From the NCBI GenBank assembly GCA_964531165.1, contig CAZHEA010000034.1:1-33181 (forward strand): a stretch of DNA of 33,181 nt, written 5' to 3'. Made by a program: the position numbers and the translations under genes. Shown here piece by piece: positions 16,165 to 24,243 of this stretch; the first letter of the stretch is position 1, and the number at the start of each line of letters is the position of its first letter. Source of the stretch: SZUA-229 sp964531165. Its GTDB lineage: Bacteria > Pseudomonadota > Gammaproteobacteria > SZUA-229. The notes below the pieces were generated by a model, which had not been told where the DNA came from, ran no database searches, and saw only the letters and a list, made by a program, of their open reading frames with translations.

Positions 16165-19100
16165 ATGATTGCAAGTATCATCCGCTGGTCTATTAATAAT
16201 CGCCTGTTAATTTTGTTAGCAACAATATTGCTTAGTTTATGGGGCGGTTATTCGGTTAAAACTATTTCATTAGATGCAATACCTGATTTATCAGATGTGC
16301 AGGTCATTGTGCGTACCAGTTTTCCCGGACAGTCTCCTCAGGTTGTCGAAGATCAAATTACCTATCCATTATCAACTGCGATGTTGTCAGTACCCGGAGC
16401 TAAAACGGTAAGAGGTTATTCGTTTTTTGGTGATTCATTTGTTTATATAATATTTTCGGATGATACCGATTTGTATTGGGCCAGATCACGTGTCCTTGAA
16501 TATTTAAATCAGGTTACAGATCAACTGCCGAAAAATGCTGAACCTAAATTGGGGCCTGATGCAACAGGTGTTGGCTGGATCTATCAATATGCAGTTTTAG
16601 ACAGGACAGGTCAGCATGACCTGGCTGAGTTGCGAACCTTGCAGGACTGGTTGATAAAGTATGAATTACAGACTGTGCCAGGCGTTGCTGAAGTGGCAAC
16701 TATTGGTGGTATGGTAAAGCAGTATCAGGTCATTGTTGATCCCAATCGATTGCGGGGGTATTACCTGACACTTAATAGTGTAAAGCGAGCCATAGAAGGC
16801 TCGAACCAGGAAGTCGGCGGGTCTGTTCTGGAAATGGCCGAAGCTGAATATATGGTTCGCATAAAAGGTTACCTAAGTGATATAGATGACCTTAAGCTAG
16901 TGAGTGTGCCGACGATAAGAAGGCGTACTTCAATTACCTCTGTATTGCTGGAAGATGTGGCGAAGGATATCAGAGTTGGCCCCGCAATGCGTCGTGGTGT
17001 TGCTGATCTTAATGGTGAAGGCGAAGTTGTTGGTGGGATAGTTGTTATGCGTTCAGGCAGCAACGCGTTAGCCACAATAAACGCAGTAAAAGAAAAAATA
17101 GATGAATTAAAAGCAAGCCTGCCTAAAGGTGTAGAGATTATAGAAACCTATGATCGCTCGGGTTTGATTAATCGAGGTGTTGATACCTTGAGTCATCGTT
17201 TAATTGAAGAGTTACTGGTTGTCATTCTGGTGTGTGCGTTATTTCTAATGCACTTTAGATCCTCGGTTGTTATTTTAATTAGTTTACCGGTTAGTATTCT
17301 GGTTGCATTCGCTGTTATGCGTTTACAGGGAATTAATGCAAATATTATGTCATTAGGTGGTATTGCGATTGCGATTGGAGCCATGGTAGATGCCAGTATC
17401 GTAATGATAGAAAACGTTCATAAACATATAGAGCGTAGAGAGCGAGAAGGAGAGATGGATCAATCTGCACGTATAAAAGCGGTTTATAATGCAGCGAAAG
17501 AAGTCGGTACACCTCTGTTCTTTTCATTACTCATCATTACATTTAGTTTCTTACCTATTTTTACATTAGAAGCACAGGAAGCCAGGTTGTTTTTGCCTTT
17601 GGCCTATACAAAAACATATGCGATGGCAATTGCAGCAGGGTTATCAATAACATTAGTTCCCGCATTAATGGCGTACCTTATTAAAGGACACATTCGTAAG
17701 GAAAAAGATAATGTTTTAAGCCAATTCTTTGTTCGAATATATACACCGGTAATTAATACAGCATTAAGACAGCCGAAAGCAACGTTACTGTTTACAGTGA
17801 TTTTAATGCTCTCAGCTATATGGCCATATTCACAGACAGGAAAAGAGTTTATGCCTGAGCTGGATGAAGGCGATTTACTTTATATGCCAACGACTTTACC
17901 CGGTATATCAGTGGGTAAAGCACGCGAATTATTGCAACAGACAGATCGTTTAATTAAAACAGTGCCCGAAGTTAAGCAGGTGTTTGGTAAAGTGGGACGG
18001 GCTGAAACAGCAACAGACCCTGCACCATTAACAATGTTAGAAACAACGATTCAGCTTAAGCCTCGCGATCAATGGCGTGAGGGAATGACAATGGATAAAT
18101 TAAAGCAGGAGCTTGATCAAAGAGTTAAAATACCGAGTTTGCATAATGCATGGTTAATGCCAATTCGTACGCGAATAGATATGCAGTCTACGGGAATAAA
18201 TACACCGATAGGGTTAAAAATATCGGGACCGGATTTAAAGGTAATAGAACGTGTGGGTAAAGACGTCGAATCAATTATCAGAAATCTGAAGGATACAAAA
18301 ACCGTATATTCAGAACGTGCAGTTGGTGGCCGATATATAGATATTGATATCGACCGCGACTCGGCAGCACATTATGGTCTGGGTTTAGATGATATTCAGG
18401 AAGCGGCAAGTATTGCTATTGGTGGAATGGATCTTACAACAACAGTTGAAGGCCGGCAGCGATATAAAGTCAATTTACGTTATCCACAGGAAATGAGAAA
18501 CTCGATTACTAAACTTAAAGAGCTTCAGCTTGTTGCAACAGAAGATACCCATGTGCAATTACAGGATCTGGCCGAAATATCTATCGTCGATGGCCCTCCG
18601 GTTATTAAAAGCGAGAATGCAAGAATGAATGCATGGGTGTACATAACAAATAAACAGGGTGACATCGGCGGCTATGTCGAAAATGCAAAACGCGTATTAA
18701 AAGAACAATTGGTGTTACCTGCCGGATATAGTTTAAGTTGGGCAGGTCAATATCAGTATATGCAGAGAGCTGAAAAGCGTATGCAAACTATCATCCCGAT
18801 AACATTATTTATTATCCTGTTATTATTGTATTTGAGTTTTAGAAGTATTACTGAATCTGTCATCGTTATGATATCAGTGCCGCTGGCGTTAGTTGGTGGA
18901 ATCTGGTTGTTGTATGCATTGGGTTATCATATGTCGGTTGCAGTAGCGGTTGGCTTCATTGCATTAGCCGGTGTTGCAACAGAGTTTGGTGTGATTATGC
19001 TGGTATATTTAAAAGAAGCCATTAAGCGCCATAATCCAAAAACCAATGAAGAATTAATTGTGTCTGTTGTTGATGGTGCGGTATTAAGAGTGCGGCCAAA

Positions 19101-19326
19101 AGCGATGACGGCTGCCGTTATTATTGCTGGTTTATTGCCGATAATGATTGGCTCAGGTGCAGGCTCAGATGTAATGCAAAGAATCGCAGCGCCAATGATT
19201 GGCGGAATGATTACGGCACCATTAGTTTCAATGATTTTGATTCCGGTAATATACTATATATGGTTAAAAAACAGATTGCACAAAGGTCAGCAATTAATCG
19301 TTGAAGAAAAGCAAAATTATGTGTAA
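16165..19326 (+). CDS. cusA: CusA-like Cu(I)/Ag(I) RND efflux pump
   Basis: A 1053-residue proton-driven heavy-metal efflux RND protein of the inner membrane. The substrate methionine triad is kept: M574 (LLYMPTTLPG), M624 (LTMLETT) and M673 (IDMQSTGI), which match M573, M623 and M672 of E. coli CusA with a constant offset of one. A conserved acidic residue of the membrane relay is D409 in IGAMVDASIVMIEN. The typical RND repeats with large periplasmic loops after helices 1 and 7 are present. AAGGG at 16151-16155 serves as ribosome site and overlaps the cusB stop region. The methionine triad makes Cu(I)/Ag(I) more likely than Zn, Co or Cd. Confidence 0.95.
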   Translation: MIASIIRWSINNRLLILLATILLSLWGGYSVKTISLDAIPDLSDVQVIVRTSFPGQSPQVVEDQITYPLSTAMLSVPGAKTVRGYSFFGDSFVYIIFSDDTDLYWARSRVLEYLNQVTDQLPKNAEPKLGPDATGVGWIYQYAVLDRTGQHDLAELRTLQDWLIKYELQTVPGVAEVATIGGMVKQYQVIVDPNRLRGYYLTLNSVKRAIEGSNQEVGGSVLEMAEAEYMVRIKGYLSDIDDLKLVSVPTIRRRTSITSVLLEDVAKDIRVGPAMRRGVADLNGEGEVVGGIVVMRSGSNALATINAVKEKIDELKASLPKGVEIIETYDRSGLINRGVDTLSHRLIEELLVVILVCALFLMHFRSSVVILISLPVSILVAFAVMRLQGINANIMSLGGIAIAIGAMVDASIVMIENVHKHIERREREGEMDQSARIKAVYNAAKEVGTPLFFSLLIITFSFLPIFTLEAQEARLFLPLAYTKTYAMAIAAGLSITLVPALMAYLIKGHIRKEKDNVLSQFFVRIYTPVINTALRQPKATLLFTVILMLSAIWPYSQTGKEFMPELDEGDLLYMPTTLPGISVGKARELLQQTDRLIKTVPEVKQVFGKVGRAETATDPAPLTMLETTIQLKPRDQWREGMTMDKLKQELDQRVKIPSLHNAWLMPIRTRIDMQSTGINTPIGLKISGPDLKVIERVGKDVESIIRNLKDTKTVYSERAVGGRYIDIDIDRDSAAHYGLGLDDIQEAASIAIGGMDLTTTVEGRQRYKVNLRYPQEMRNSITKLKELQLVATEDTHVQLQDLAEISIVDGPPVIKSENARMNAWVYITNKQGDIGGYVENAKRVLKEQLVLPAGYSLSWAGQYQYMQRAEKRMQTIIPITLFIILLLLYLSFRSITESVIVMISVPLALVGGIWLLYALGYHMSVAVAVGFIALAGVATEFGVIMLVYLKEAIKRHNPKTNEELIVSVVDGAVLRVRPKAMTAAVIIAGLLPIMIGSGAGSDVMQRIAAPMIGGMITAPLVSMILIPVIYYIWLKNRLHKGQQLIVEEKQNYV

Positions 19327-19356
19327 AAAAATAATATTTATATTGGAGAGTAATAA

Positions 19357-19998
19357 ATGAAGTTCAGGTTTTTACTGAGAAATGTAATGGCAGTGGTTTT
19401 GGCGGGGCTTTGTGTTACAGCATTGGCCGGTGAAAAATTTACTGAAAATTTAAATTATAAGCGAGTGGCTTCTGGCGATATTAAGAAGTCAGCCGGACAA
19501 AAGAAGATTGAAGTAACAGAATTCTTTCTGTATTCATGTAAGCCCTGTTTTGAGCTTGATTCAAAACTGGCTGACTGGGTTGAAAAGAATAAAGATAAAG
19601 TTAACTTTACACGGGTCCCTGCCGTTATTTCAGCTAGCTGGGTGCCATTGGCAAAAGCATATTATGTGGCTGAAAAACTAAAGGTCCTGGATAAAACGCA
19701 TGATGCTTTATTTAAGTCAATACATGAAGATAAAGAGGTGTATTTGAATGCCTATACTCTTTCAAAGTTTTATCTAAAGTATGGTGTAAGTCAGGATGTC
19801 TTCATGCGTGAATTTAATGCACAGGATGTAGTTGATAAGGTGAGTGATGCTCGAGTGATGACAGTTCAATATGCTTTTCGCGGCGTGCCGGCTGTAGTTA
19901 TAAATAATGAGTTTAAGACGGCTCCTTTTTATAATAAGGATCAGGAGCATATGATTGAAGTGATGGACTTTTTGTTGGAAAAGGTTACATCAAGATAA
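19357..19998 (+). CDS. DsbA-like periplasmic thiol:disulfide protein with CKPC active site
   Basis: A 213-residue exported thioredoxin-fold protein. The signal peptide ends near TALA (21-24). The active site is C61-K62-P63-C64 (EFFLYSCKPCFELD), in place of the CPHC typical of DsbA. The cis-proline loop is RGVPAVV (P178). The layout (thioredoxin strand, then an inserted helical domain of about 75 residues) is DsbA-like, oxidising exported cysteines or handling disulfides. A lower or different redox potential is expected from the CKPC dipeptide, but this is inference. It follows cusA by 30 bases with TTGGAG as ribosome site, so it is in the same operon. Clients could be the cysteines of the oxidase, cytochrome c5 or CusB-type proteins. 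Confidence 0.88.
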   Translation: MKFRFLLRNVMAVVLAGLCVTALAGEKFTENLNYKRVASGDIKKSAGQKKIEVTEFFLYSCKPCFELDSKLADWVEKNKDKVNFTRVPAVISASWVPLAKAYYVAEKLKVLDKTHDALFKSIHEDKEVYLNAYTLSKFYLKYGVSQDVFMREFNAQDVVDKVSDARVMTVQYAFRGVPAVVINNEFKTAPFYNKDQEHMIEVMDFLLEKVTSR

Positions 19999-20040
19999 TA
20001 GTTAAAATTAAATAGACAAATTACTAAAGAGGTATATGCA

Positions 20041-20508
20041 ATGATGGAATTTAAAAATATAAAAAAGTCACAGTCAGTTTTCTTTTTTGGGGTGGTAGTT
20101 TTGGTTTCTGCATTTTCGGTGATGGCTGAGTCATCTAATGCGTTTCCGGGGAAATATAAAGCGAAGCTAATTGATGTTGAGGCAGCCAATGTTGTTAATT
20201 TATATGTGGATGTATGGTCTGGATACCCGCGCTCTTTTAGAATTAGTCTTCCAGGTATAGCAATACCAGTTGCTACACCTAAAGCACCGGCCTGCCAAAT
20301 TGAAATGGTACAGAAAGCTGAAGACCTTACGCGAGATTTTATGTCAGAAGCTGAATTTATTGAAGTCAGAAATATCAAGATGGAAAACACAGGAGGGCAG
20401 GATGCGACATCTGATGTGTATACGGATAAAGGTAGTCTGATTTCCAAGCTTAAATCTGAAGGTCTCGCTCGTCCGGCGAGCACTAAACCAACTAAACCAT
20501 GGTGCTAA
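20041..20508 (+). CDS. Exported thermonuclease-fold protein lacking catalytic residues
   Basis: A 155-residue exported protein with a signal ending near SVMA (residues 25-28). The mature part follows the layout of secreted staphylococcal-nuclease-like proteins: FPGKYKAKLIDV, then NLYVDVWSGYPRSFRISLPGI, a CQIEMVQKAEDLTRDFM helix, FIEVRNI, GGQDATSDV, and LARPAS with a C-terminal WC. The usual catalytic pattern has changed: the IDGDT loop reads IDVEAAN, the LRGIDTPE motif reads LPGIAIPV, and the third Arg region reads GGQ. The two Arg and the Glu used for phosphodiester cleavage are therefore absent, so it is probably not a nuclease. Two cysteines remain (about C88 and the last residue). AAGAGG, eight bases before the first ATG, supports this start. 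Its link to copper genes is unexplained. Confidence 0.72.
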   Translation: MMEFKNIKKSQSVFFFGVVVLVSAFSVMAESSNAFPGKYKAKLIDVEAANVVNLYVDVWSGYPRSFRISLPGIAIPVATPKAPACQIEMVQKAEDLTRDFMSEAEFIEVRNIKMENTGGQDATSDVYTDKGSLISKLKSEGLARPASTKPTKPWC

Positions 20509-20519
20509 GGAGAAATAAA

Positions 20520-20969
20520 ATGTTTTATAGAATAACGAAAATTGTTATTTTAATGAGTTTTAGCTTTTTTCTTATGAATGCATCGTATGCAGTAGAGTCC
20601 AAAACCACAGTTAAGAGTCCTGCTATTAAGAAAGCAACGACGACAGGCTTTATGCAGGAAATGACTGAGATAAGAGTGCATGAAGGGCCGGATCGAAGTG
20701 GCAAGGAAGTCTATGAATATCGCTGTAAAGGCTGCCATGGAAAAAACACCCAGGGTGCGCCAATGCCAGATGATAAATTTGAATGGTCAATGAGATTAAG
20801 AAACAAAGGTATGGATACTTTGTTAAAGCACTCAATGGAAGGTTTTAACAATTATCTGATGCCACCTAAAGGCGGTTGTCGAAACTGCAATCAAAAAGAG
20901 GTGTATGCTGCGGTATATTACATGATGGAAACCAGCGGAATTAAATTAAAAAAATCAGATAAAAAATAG
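20520..20969 (+). CDS. Cytochrome c5-like class I c-type cytochrome
   Basis: A 149-residue exported c-type cytochrome with signal ending around NASYA. The heme site is CKGCH, the axial Met lies in NYLMPPKGGC, and the following CRNC provides the extra cysteine pair characteristic of cytochrome c5. The C terminus (EVYAAVYYMMETSG) also fits that family. It is a soluble or loosely membrane-bound periplasmic electron carrier, and could serve the oxidase or the thiol proteins of the operon. The start is ATG 20520 after AAGGAG; an ATG at 20499 overlapping the previous gene is in frame but has no ribosome site. Confidence 0.9.
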   Translation: MFYRITKIVILMSFSFFLMNASYAVESKTTVKSPAIKKATTTGFMQEMTEIRVHEGPDRSGKEVYEYRCKGCHGKNTQGAPMPDDKFEWSMRLRNKGMDTLLKHSMEGFNNYLMPPKGGCRNCNQKEVYAAVYYMMETSGIKLKKSDKK

Positions 20970-20991
20970 TATTTATAGATGTTGCAATTAT

Positions 20992-21017
20992 TGGTGCCAG
21001 CCACTTGGGCGGCATCA
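20992..21017. terminator. Hairpin between convergent cytochrome c5 and radical SAM genes
   Basis: TGGTGCC and GCC pair with GGC and GGCATCA around an ACTTG loop, with one bulged A and one G-U pair. It lies 23 bases after the cytochrome c5 stop. There is no T-run on either side, so it is a weak candidate. Confidence 0.35.
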
Positions 21018-21038
21018 TTAACTGATAAGTCTTAATCG

Positions 21039-22820
21039 TTATATTCCGATCAGGCGTTTTGTCATATGCAAGCGCGTGGTAGCATCTTCCGTTATGCAGT
21101 GAAATAAATGATGAGGCCCAGTTGATTTTTCAATAATATTATCCAGATCATCATGTAGTTCACGATAGTAGTCTAATAAGCGAATATCAAAACGATGCAT
21201 TGCATTGCTTAAAGGGTCTTTTGCGTGGCGTTGACGAATAGTCTGCATGCCATCCTCAAATACATTGCCCAGACAAATATGTACAGCAGAAAACAATGTT
21301 GCCCAGCCGTTAAACCAGAACATTAGGTCATTATCAAAAGTTTCGGTGCCGGTGCCCTTGCCATCGAGCATCTGATTTAATAAGTCGCGTTCATTAACCG
21401 CCTCATGCAGTTCCATCATTTCGGCGCGTCCATAAGCGTCAATAGTAGAACTGGTTAGCATCAGCAATGCATGCGGGTATTTGCTTAAAACAAATGTGGC
21501 ATCTTTGATCACTGCTGCAGGCGTGTCAGGGTTGTGTGGGTTGCGTTTTAAGCGTGCAGATGGGCCCGTCGATAGAACTTGTATCTGCTGGCCACGGCGC
21601 CCCAGTTCTTTTGCCAGACGGGCAAAAACACCTTTGTTAAAAACATCCATTGAAAAGTTTAAATGACTTTGTTTATGACATAAACAAAGTTGTAGTTCAT
21701 CGTTGAATTTTGGTGCAGCTTCAACAATGTTGGCTATTTTCACAATAGGGATACGTTCTTTTAAATGGCCTTTTCTATCAACTATGACTTCCTGATGAAA
21801 CTCGTCAAAACTAATTTGTAAATGTACATTAGCTTTAGCCCAGCTAATCGGGCGACGCCGAATTGCGCTGGCCATTTCTCCCATGATTTTTTCGGTAATT
21901 TCGCGACTGTCTGCAAAATCACCATTTAATAAAATGGCAAAAGTCGTGACGTGTTGCATATTGGTGATGGCATGATAAAAATGATGAAGATGTTTGGTTA
22001 GGTCGCCACCGGTAAATAAAACTGAAGTGGTGAGTTTGTCGACCATCTGAAATAGCGTTTCGGGATCGTCGGTGTTTTTCATCAGGGGCCTGAAAATAAA
22101 CATGCAGTGACGGCAAGTTTGCGGGCAACCCATGGCGGGTATTAAGCCTAGCTTATTGAAAAAGTTTAAGGATGGCATATCGGCTAAACTATCAACCAGC
22201 TTCAGGCGTTCTAAATCATCTTCTGCGAGCATGCTCGCATAGCGTTGTTTTTCCTGTTTGGCTAGATCTTTATAGCCCAGGGAAAAGCTTTTGGTAAATA
22301 ACTGTAAATCATTCCAGGTTTTTTCTATGCTAGTCACTAGAACCTGTTTATTTTCTGCTATCGATAAGAGCTGTAAAATTTGTTGTTGCTGTATTTGTGG
22401 CTCGCCCTTAAAGTTTTGCCAGTAATCAATATATGATTCGATAAATTCGGCGTTGTTGTTGCTGAGAAGAATCATTTGCATTAAAAATGCCTGTGGACCA
22501 TTAGCAAAAGCCGAGAGAACTTCTGCTTGAAACTTGCTGTGTACGTTTTGTTGCAACCAGTTTAAGGCATAAACATAGGTTAGAATAAAACTGAGCTGAT
22601 TATTGCTTTTTGAATGTGCTTGTAACATTGTTTGCATATCACCGCGGGTAAGGCGGTTGATTTCAGTTTTAAAACGTTGACGCATGGTGACCAGATAGGC
22701 CTGATGAACATCCTGCTGAGCTTCAGGACTAAGTGTTATTTCACTGGATGGTCGTCCTGACTGTATGCTGATTTCAGCTATAGATTGCTTTGGAGTCGAG
22801 CTTTGAGCGGGAGTATTCAT
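21039..22820 (-). CDS. Large radical SAM enzyme of unknown function
   Basis: A 593-residue protein with a helical N-terminal region of about 215 residues unlike known radical SAM enzymes I can name. The [4Fe-4S] motif is C232-x3-C236-x2-C239 in GCPQTCRHCMF, and the following FTGGD (269-273) fits the GGE-type SAM-binding loop. The rest (about 240-430) looks like the partial TIM barrel, and a C-terminal helical domain follows. CLCH (about 358-361) and HICLG (about 517) supply other cysteines, but no second cluster motif of the SPASM type is clear. The reaction cannot be predicted. It is monocistronic, and no obvious substrate peptide gene lies beside it. Confidence 0.82.
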   Translation of the reverse strand: MNTPAQSSTPKQSIAEISIQSGRPSSEITLSPEAQQDVHQAYLVTMRQRFKTEINRLTRGDMQTMLQAHSKSNNQLSFILTYVYALNWLQQNVHSKFQAEVLSAFANGPQAFLMQMILLSNNNAEFIESYIDYWQNFKGEPQIQQQQILQLLSIAENKQVLVTSIEKTWNDLQLFTKSFSLGYKDLAKQEKQRYASMLAEDDLERLKLVDSLADMPSLNFFNKLGLIPAMGCPQTCRHCMFIFRPLMKNTDDPETLFQMVDKLTTSVLFTGGDLTKHLHHFYHAITNMQHVTTFAILLNGDFADSREITEKIMGEMASAIRRRPISWAKANVHLQISFDEFHQEVIVDRKGHLKERIPIVKIANIVEAAPKFNDELQLCLCHKQSHLNFSMDVFNKGVFARLAKELGRRGQQIQVLSTGPSARLKRNPHNPDTPAAVIKDATFVLSKYPHALLMLTSSTIDAYGRAEMMELHEAVNERDLLNQMLDGKGTGTETFDNDLMFWFNGWATLFSAVHICLGNVFEDGMQTIRQRHAKDPLSNAMHRFDIRLLDYYRELHDDLDNIIEKSTGPHHLFHCITEDATTRLHMTKRLIGI

Positions 22821-22861
22821 AGGTCGAATTTAGCATATTTGAAGGTTAAATTAACCCTACT

Positions 22862-22890
22862 TATTAAAATACTGGATGAGCGTGTATAAT
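22862..22890 (+). promoter_or_regulatory. Candidate promoter for the VF530 gene
   Basis: A perfect TATAAT at 22885-22890, preceded by GTG, lies 33 bases before the ATG at 22924. The -35 region (around 22862-22867) is poor, so confidence is limited. Confidence 0.35.
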
Positions 22891-22923
22891 TGCAGTTAAT
22901 CAATATTTAGTGGTTTATTCAAT

Positions 22924-23190
22924 ATGCAACCCAAAGCATCAATGCAGGATCCGCTTCATGGTATCACCTTAAAAGTGATACTCAGCCGATTAGAAGACAA
23001 ATATGGATGGCAGGAATTAGGCCAGCGTATTAATATTAAGTGCTTCATAGTTAACCCGAGTTTAAAATCGAGCCTGAGTTTTCTGCGCAAAACACCCTGG
23101 GCAAGACAGAAAGTAGAGCAACTTTATTTACAAAGCAGCTGGCCTGCTGCTGTCCAGCAGAGCACAAAACAAGAGAAATCGAATGATTGA
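22924..23190 (+). CDS. VF530 family (DUF2132) DNA-binding protein
   Basis: An 88-residue cytoplasmic protein. DPLHGITLK (9-17), YGWQELG (27-33), CF..NPSLKSSLSFLRKTPWAR (41-61) are the diagnostic motifs of the VF530 family, small proteins whose structure from Aliivibrio fischeri was described as DNA-binding. It is near full family length. Its stop overlaps the start of the next gene, so both may be cotranscribed. A role beyond DNA binding is not known to me. Confidence 0.9.
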   Translation: MQPKASMQDPLHGITLKVILSRLEDKYGWQELGQRINIKCFIVNPSLKSSLSFLRKTPWARQKVEQLYLQSSWPAAVQQSTKQEKSND

Positions 23191-23539
23191 TATAATGAGA
23201 AAAAGTATTTGTATACTACTACTGGCCGTGCCGTTTCAGTTATCGGCTTCGAATGTGTCGTTTTTGAAATATGCGGTTATAACGGGTTTTTCAGATGCCG
23301 ATGTGCAACAGTTAATCAGTGAGTATAAACAGGTACTTAAAAACAATAAGGCCGGTGAAGTGCGTAAATGGATTAATAGCAAAACAGGCAATGGCGGTGA
23401 AATTAAGGTAATGAAGCAGTATAGAAAAAATGACAATCGCTGTAAGCGCCTGATGTTTAAAAATCATACAGATAAAAAATCGGCAACCAGTTATTATAAC
23501 TTTTGCCTGGTTGACCAGCTCTGGCAGCTATCCGGCTGA
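23183..23539 (+). CDS. Small exported protein resembling the 17 kDa surface antigen domain
   Basis: 118 residues. Signal MRKSICILLLAVPFQLSASN (from the fifth codon), then a domain reading RKWINSKTGNGGEIKV, CKR and C..DQLWQL. This matches the W-x-N-x2-TGN-x-G plus paired Cys pattern of the RT0821-type surface antigen family, although it is short and lacks the glycine-zipper part seen in lipoprotein members. It overlaps the preceding gene by 8 bases. The start may instead be the ATG at 23195. Function unknown. Confidence 0.65.
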   Translation: MIDIMRKSICILLLAVPFQLSASNVSFLKYAVITGFSDADVQQLISEYKQVLKNNKAGEVRKWINSKTGNGGEIKVMKQYRKNDNRCKRLMFKNHTDKKSATSYYNFCLVDQLWQLSG

Positions 23540-23541
23540 GG

Positions 23542-24204
23542 TTACGGGTTTTTATTGTTGTTAATGGCTTTGCCGACCAGACCCGCAACCATGATCGTTA
23601 AATATAGTTGTCCGATTATGGCCTGCATAAATGACATGGTTTTTGCCAACGGTGATATAGGAACAATGTCGCCGAATCCTAAGGTGGTTAACGTAACATA
23701 GCTGTAGTACATAAATTCAGGGAAGTGTAACTCTATATCTTTTTTACTTAATCCGGAAAATGAATCAGGTGATATAAAAAAAAGATTTGAATACAAAATA
23801 GCACCGATCATTCCCAGTAATAAATAAATGCAGGAAGCCCCCACCAGCTGATTGATGGTAATAGTTGCGCTGTAAAAAACACTTTTAAAAGCAACCCCAA
23901 TACTAATAACCAGAAAAAACAGGCTTAATGAAATAGCGATATAAGTTAGTAATAAATGATCGGTTTGTGTGGTGATTATTAGAATAATGATCTCTATTAT
24001 GGTGAGAACAATAATCGATTTATACCAGGCGTTATGTTTGTGATTGCCAATAATAGCGATTAGAATCATGCCGATAAATGCCGCATGCAAAATGTACTTA
24101 CCGATGTCTTCATCAAAGTAATGCAGAATAGGCATAGTGAAAATCAAAGTAAGCTGGCCAATTAGCAAGCCGATGAACTTATTTTCTTTGGTTAGTAATT
24201 TCAT
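23542..24204 (-). CDS. Ion channel family protein, K+-selective type
   Basis: 220 residues with an N-terminal set of about four hydrophobic helices (10-110) followed by two helices flanking a pore. The selectivity filter is TTLGFGD (173-179) in YSYVTLTTLGFGDIVP, a variant of the TVGYGD potassium motif. There is no S4-like arginine ladder and no C-terminal RCK or cyclic-nucleotide domain, so it appears voltage-insensitive and unregulated by known ligands. It lies 39 bases downstream of cysQ on the same strand and may be cotranscribed. Confidence 0.85.
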   Translation of the reverse strand: MKLLTKENKFIGLLIGQLTLIFTMPILHYFDEDIGKYILHAAFIGMILIAIIGNHKHNAWYKSIIVLTIIEIIILIITTQTDHLLLTYIAISLSLFFLVISIGVAFKSVFYSATITINQLVGASCIYLLLGMIGAILYSNLFFISPDSFSGLSKKDIELHFPEFMYYSYVTLTTLGFGDIVPISPLAKTMSFMQAIIGQLYLTIMVAGLVGKAINNNKNP

Positions 24205-24243
24205 ATTAACTTTCAGCTAAAATGTTTAGTTATTAAGTTTTAA

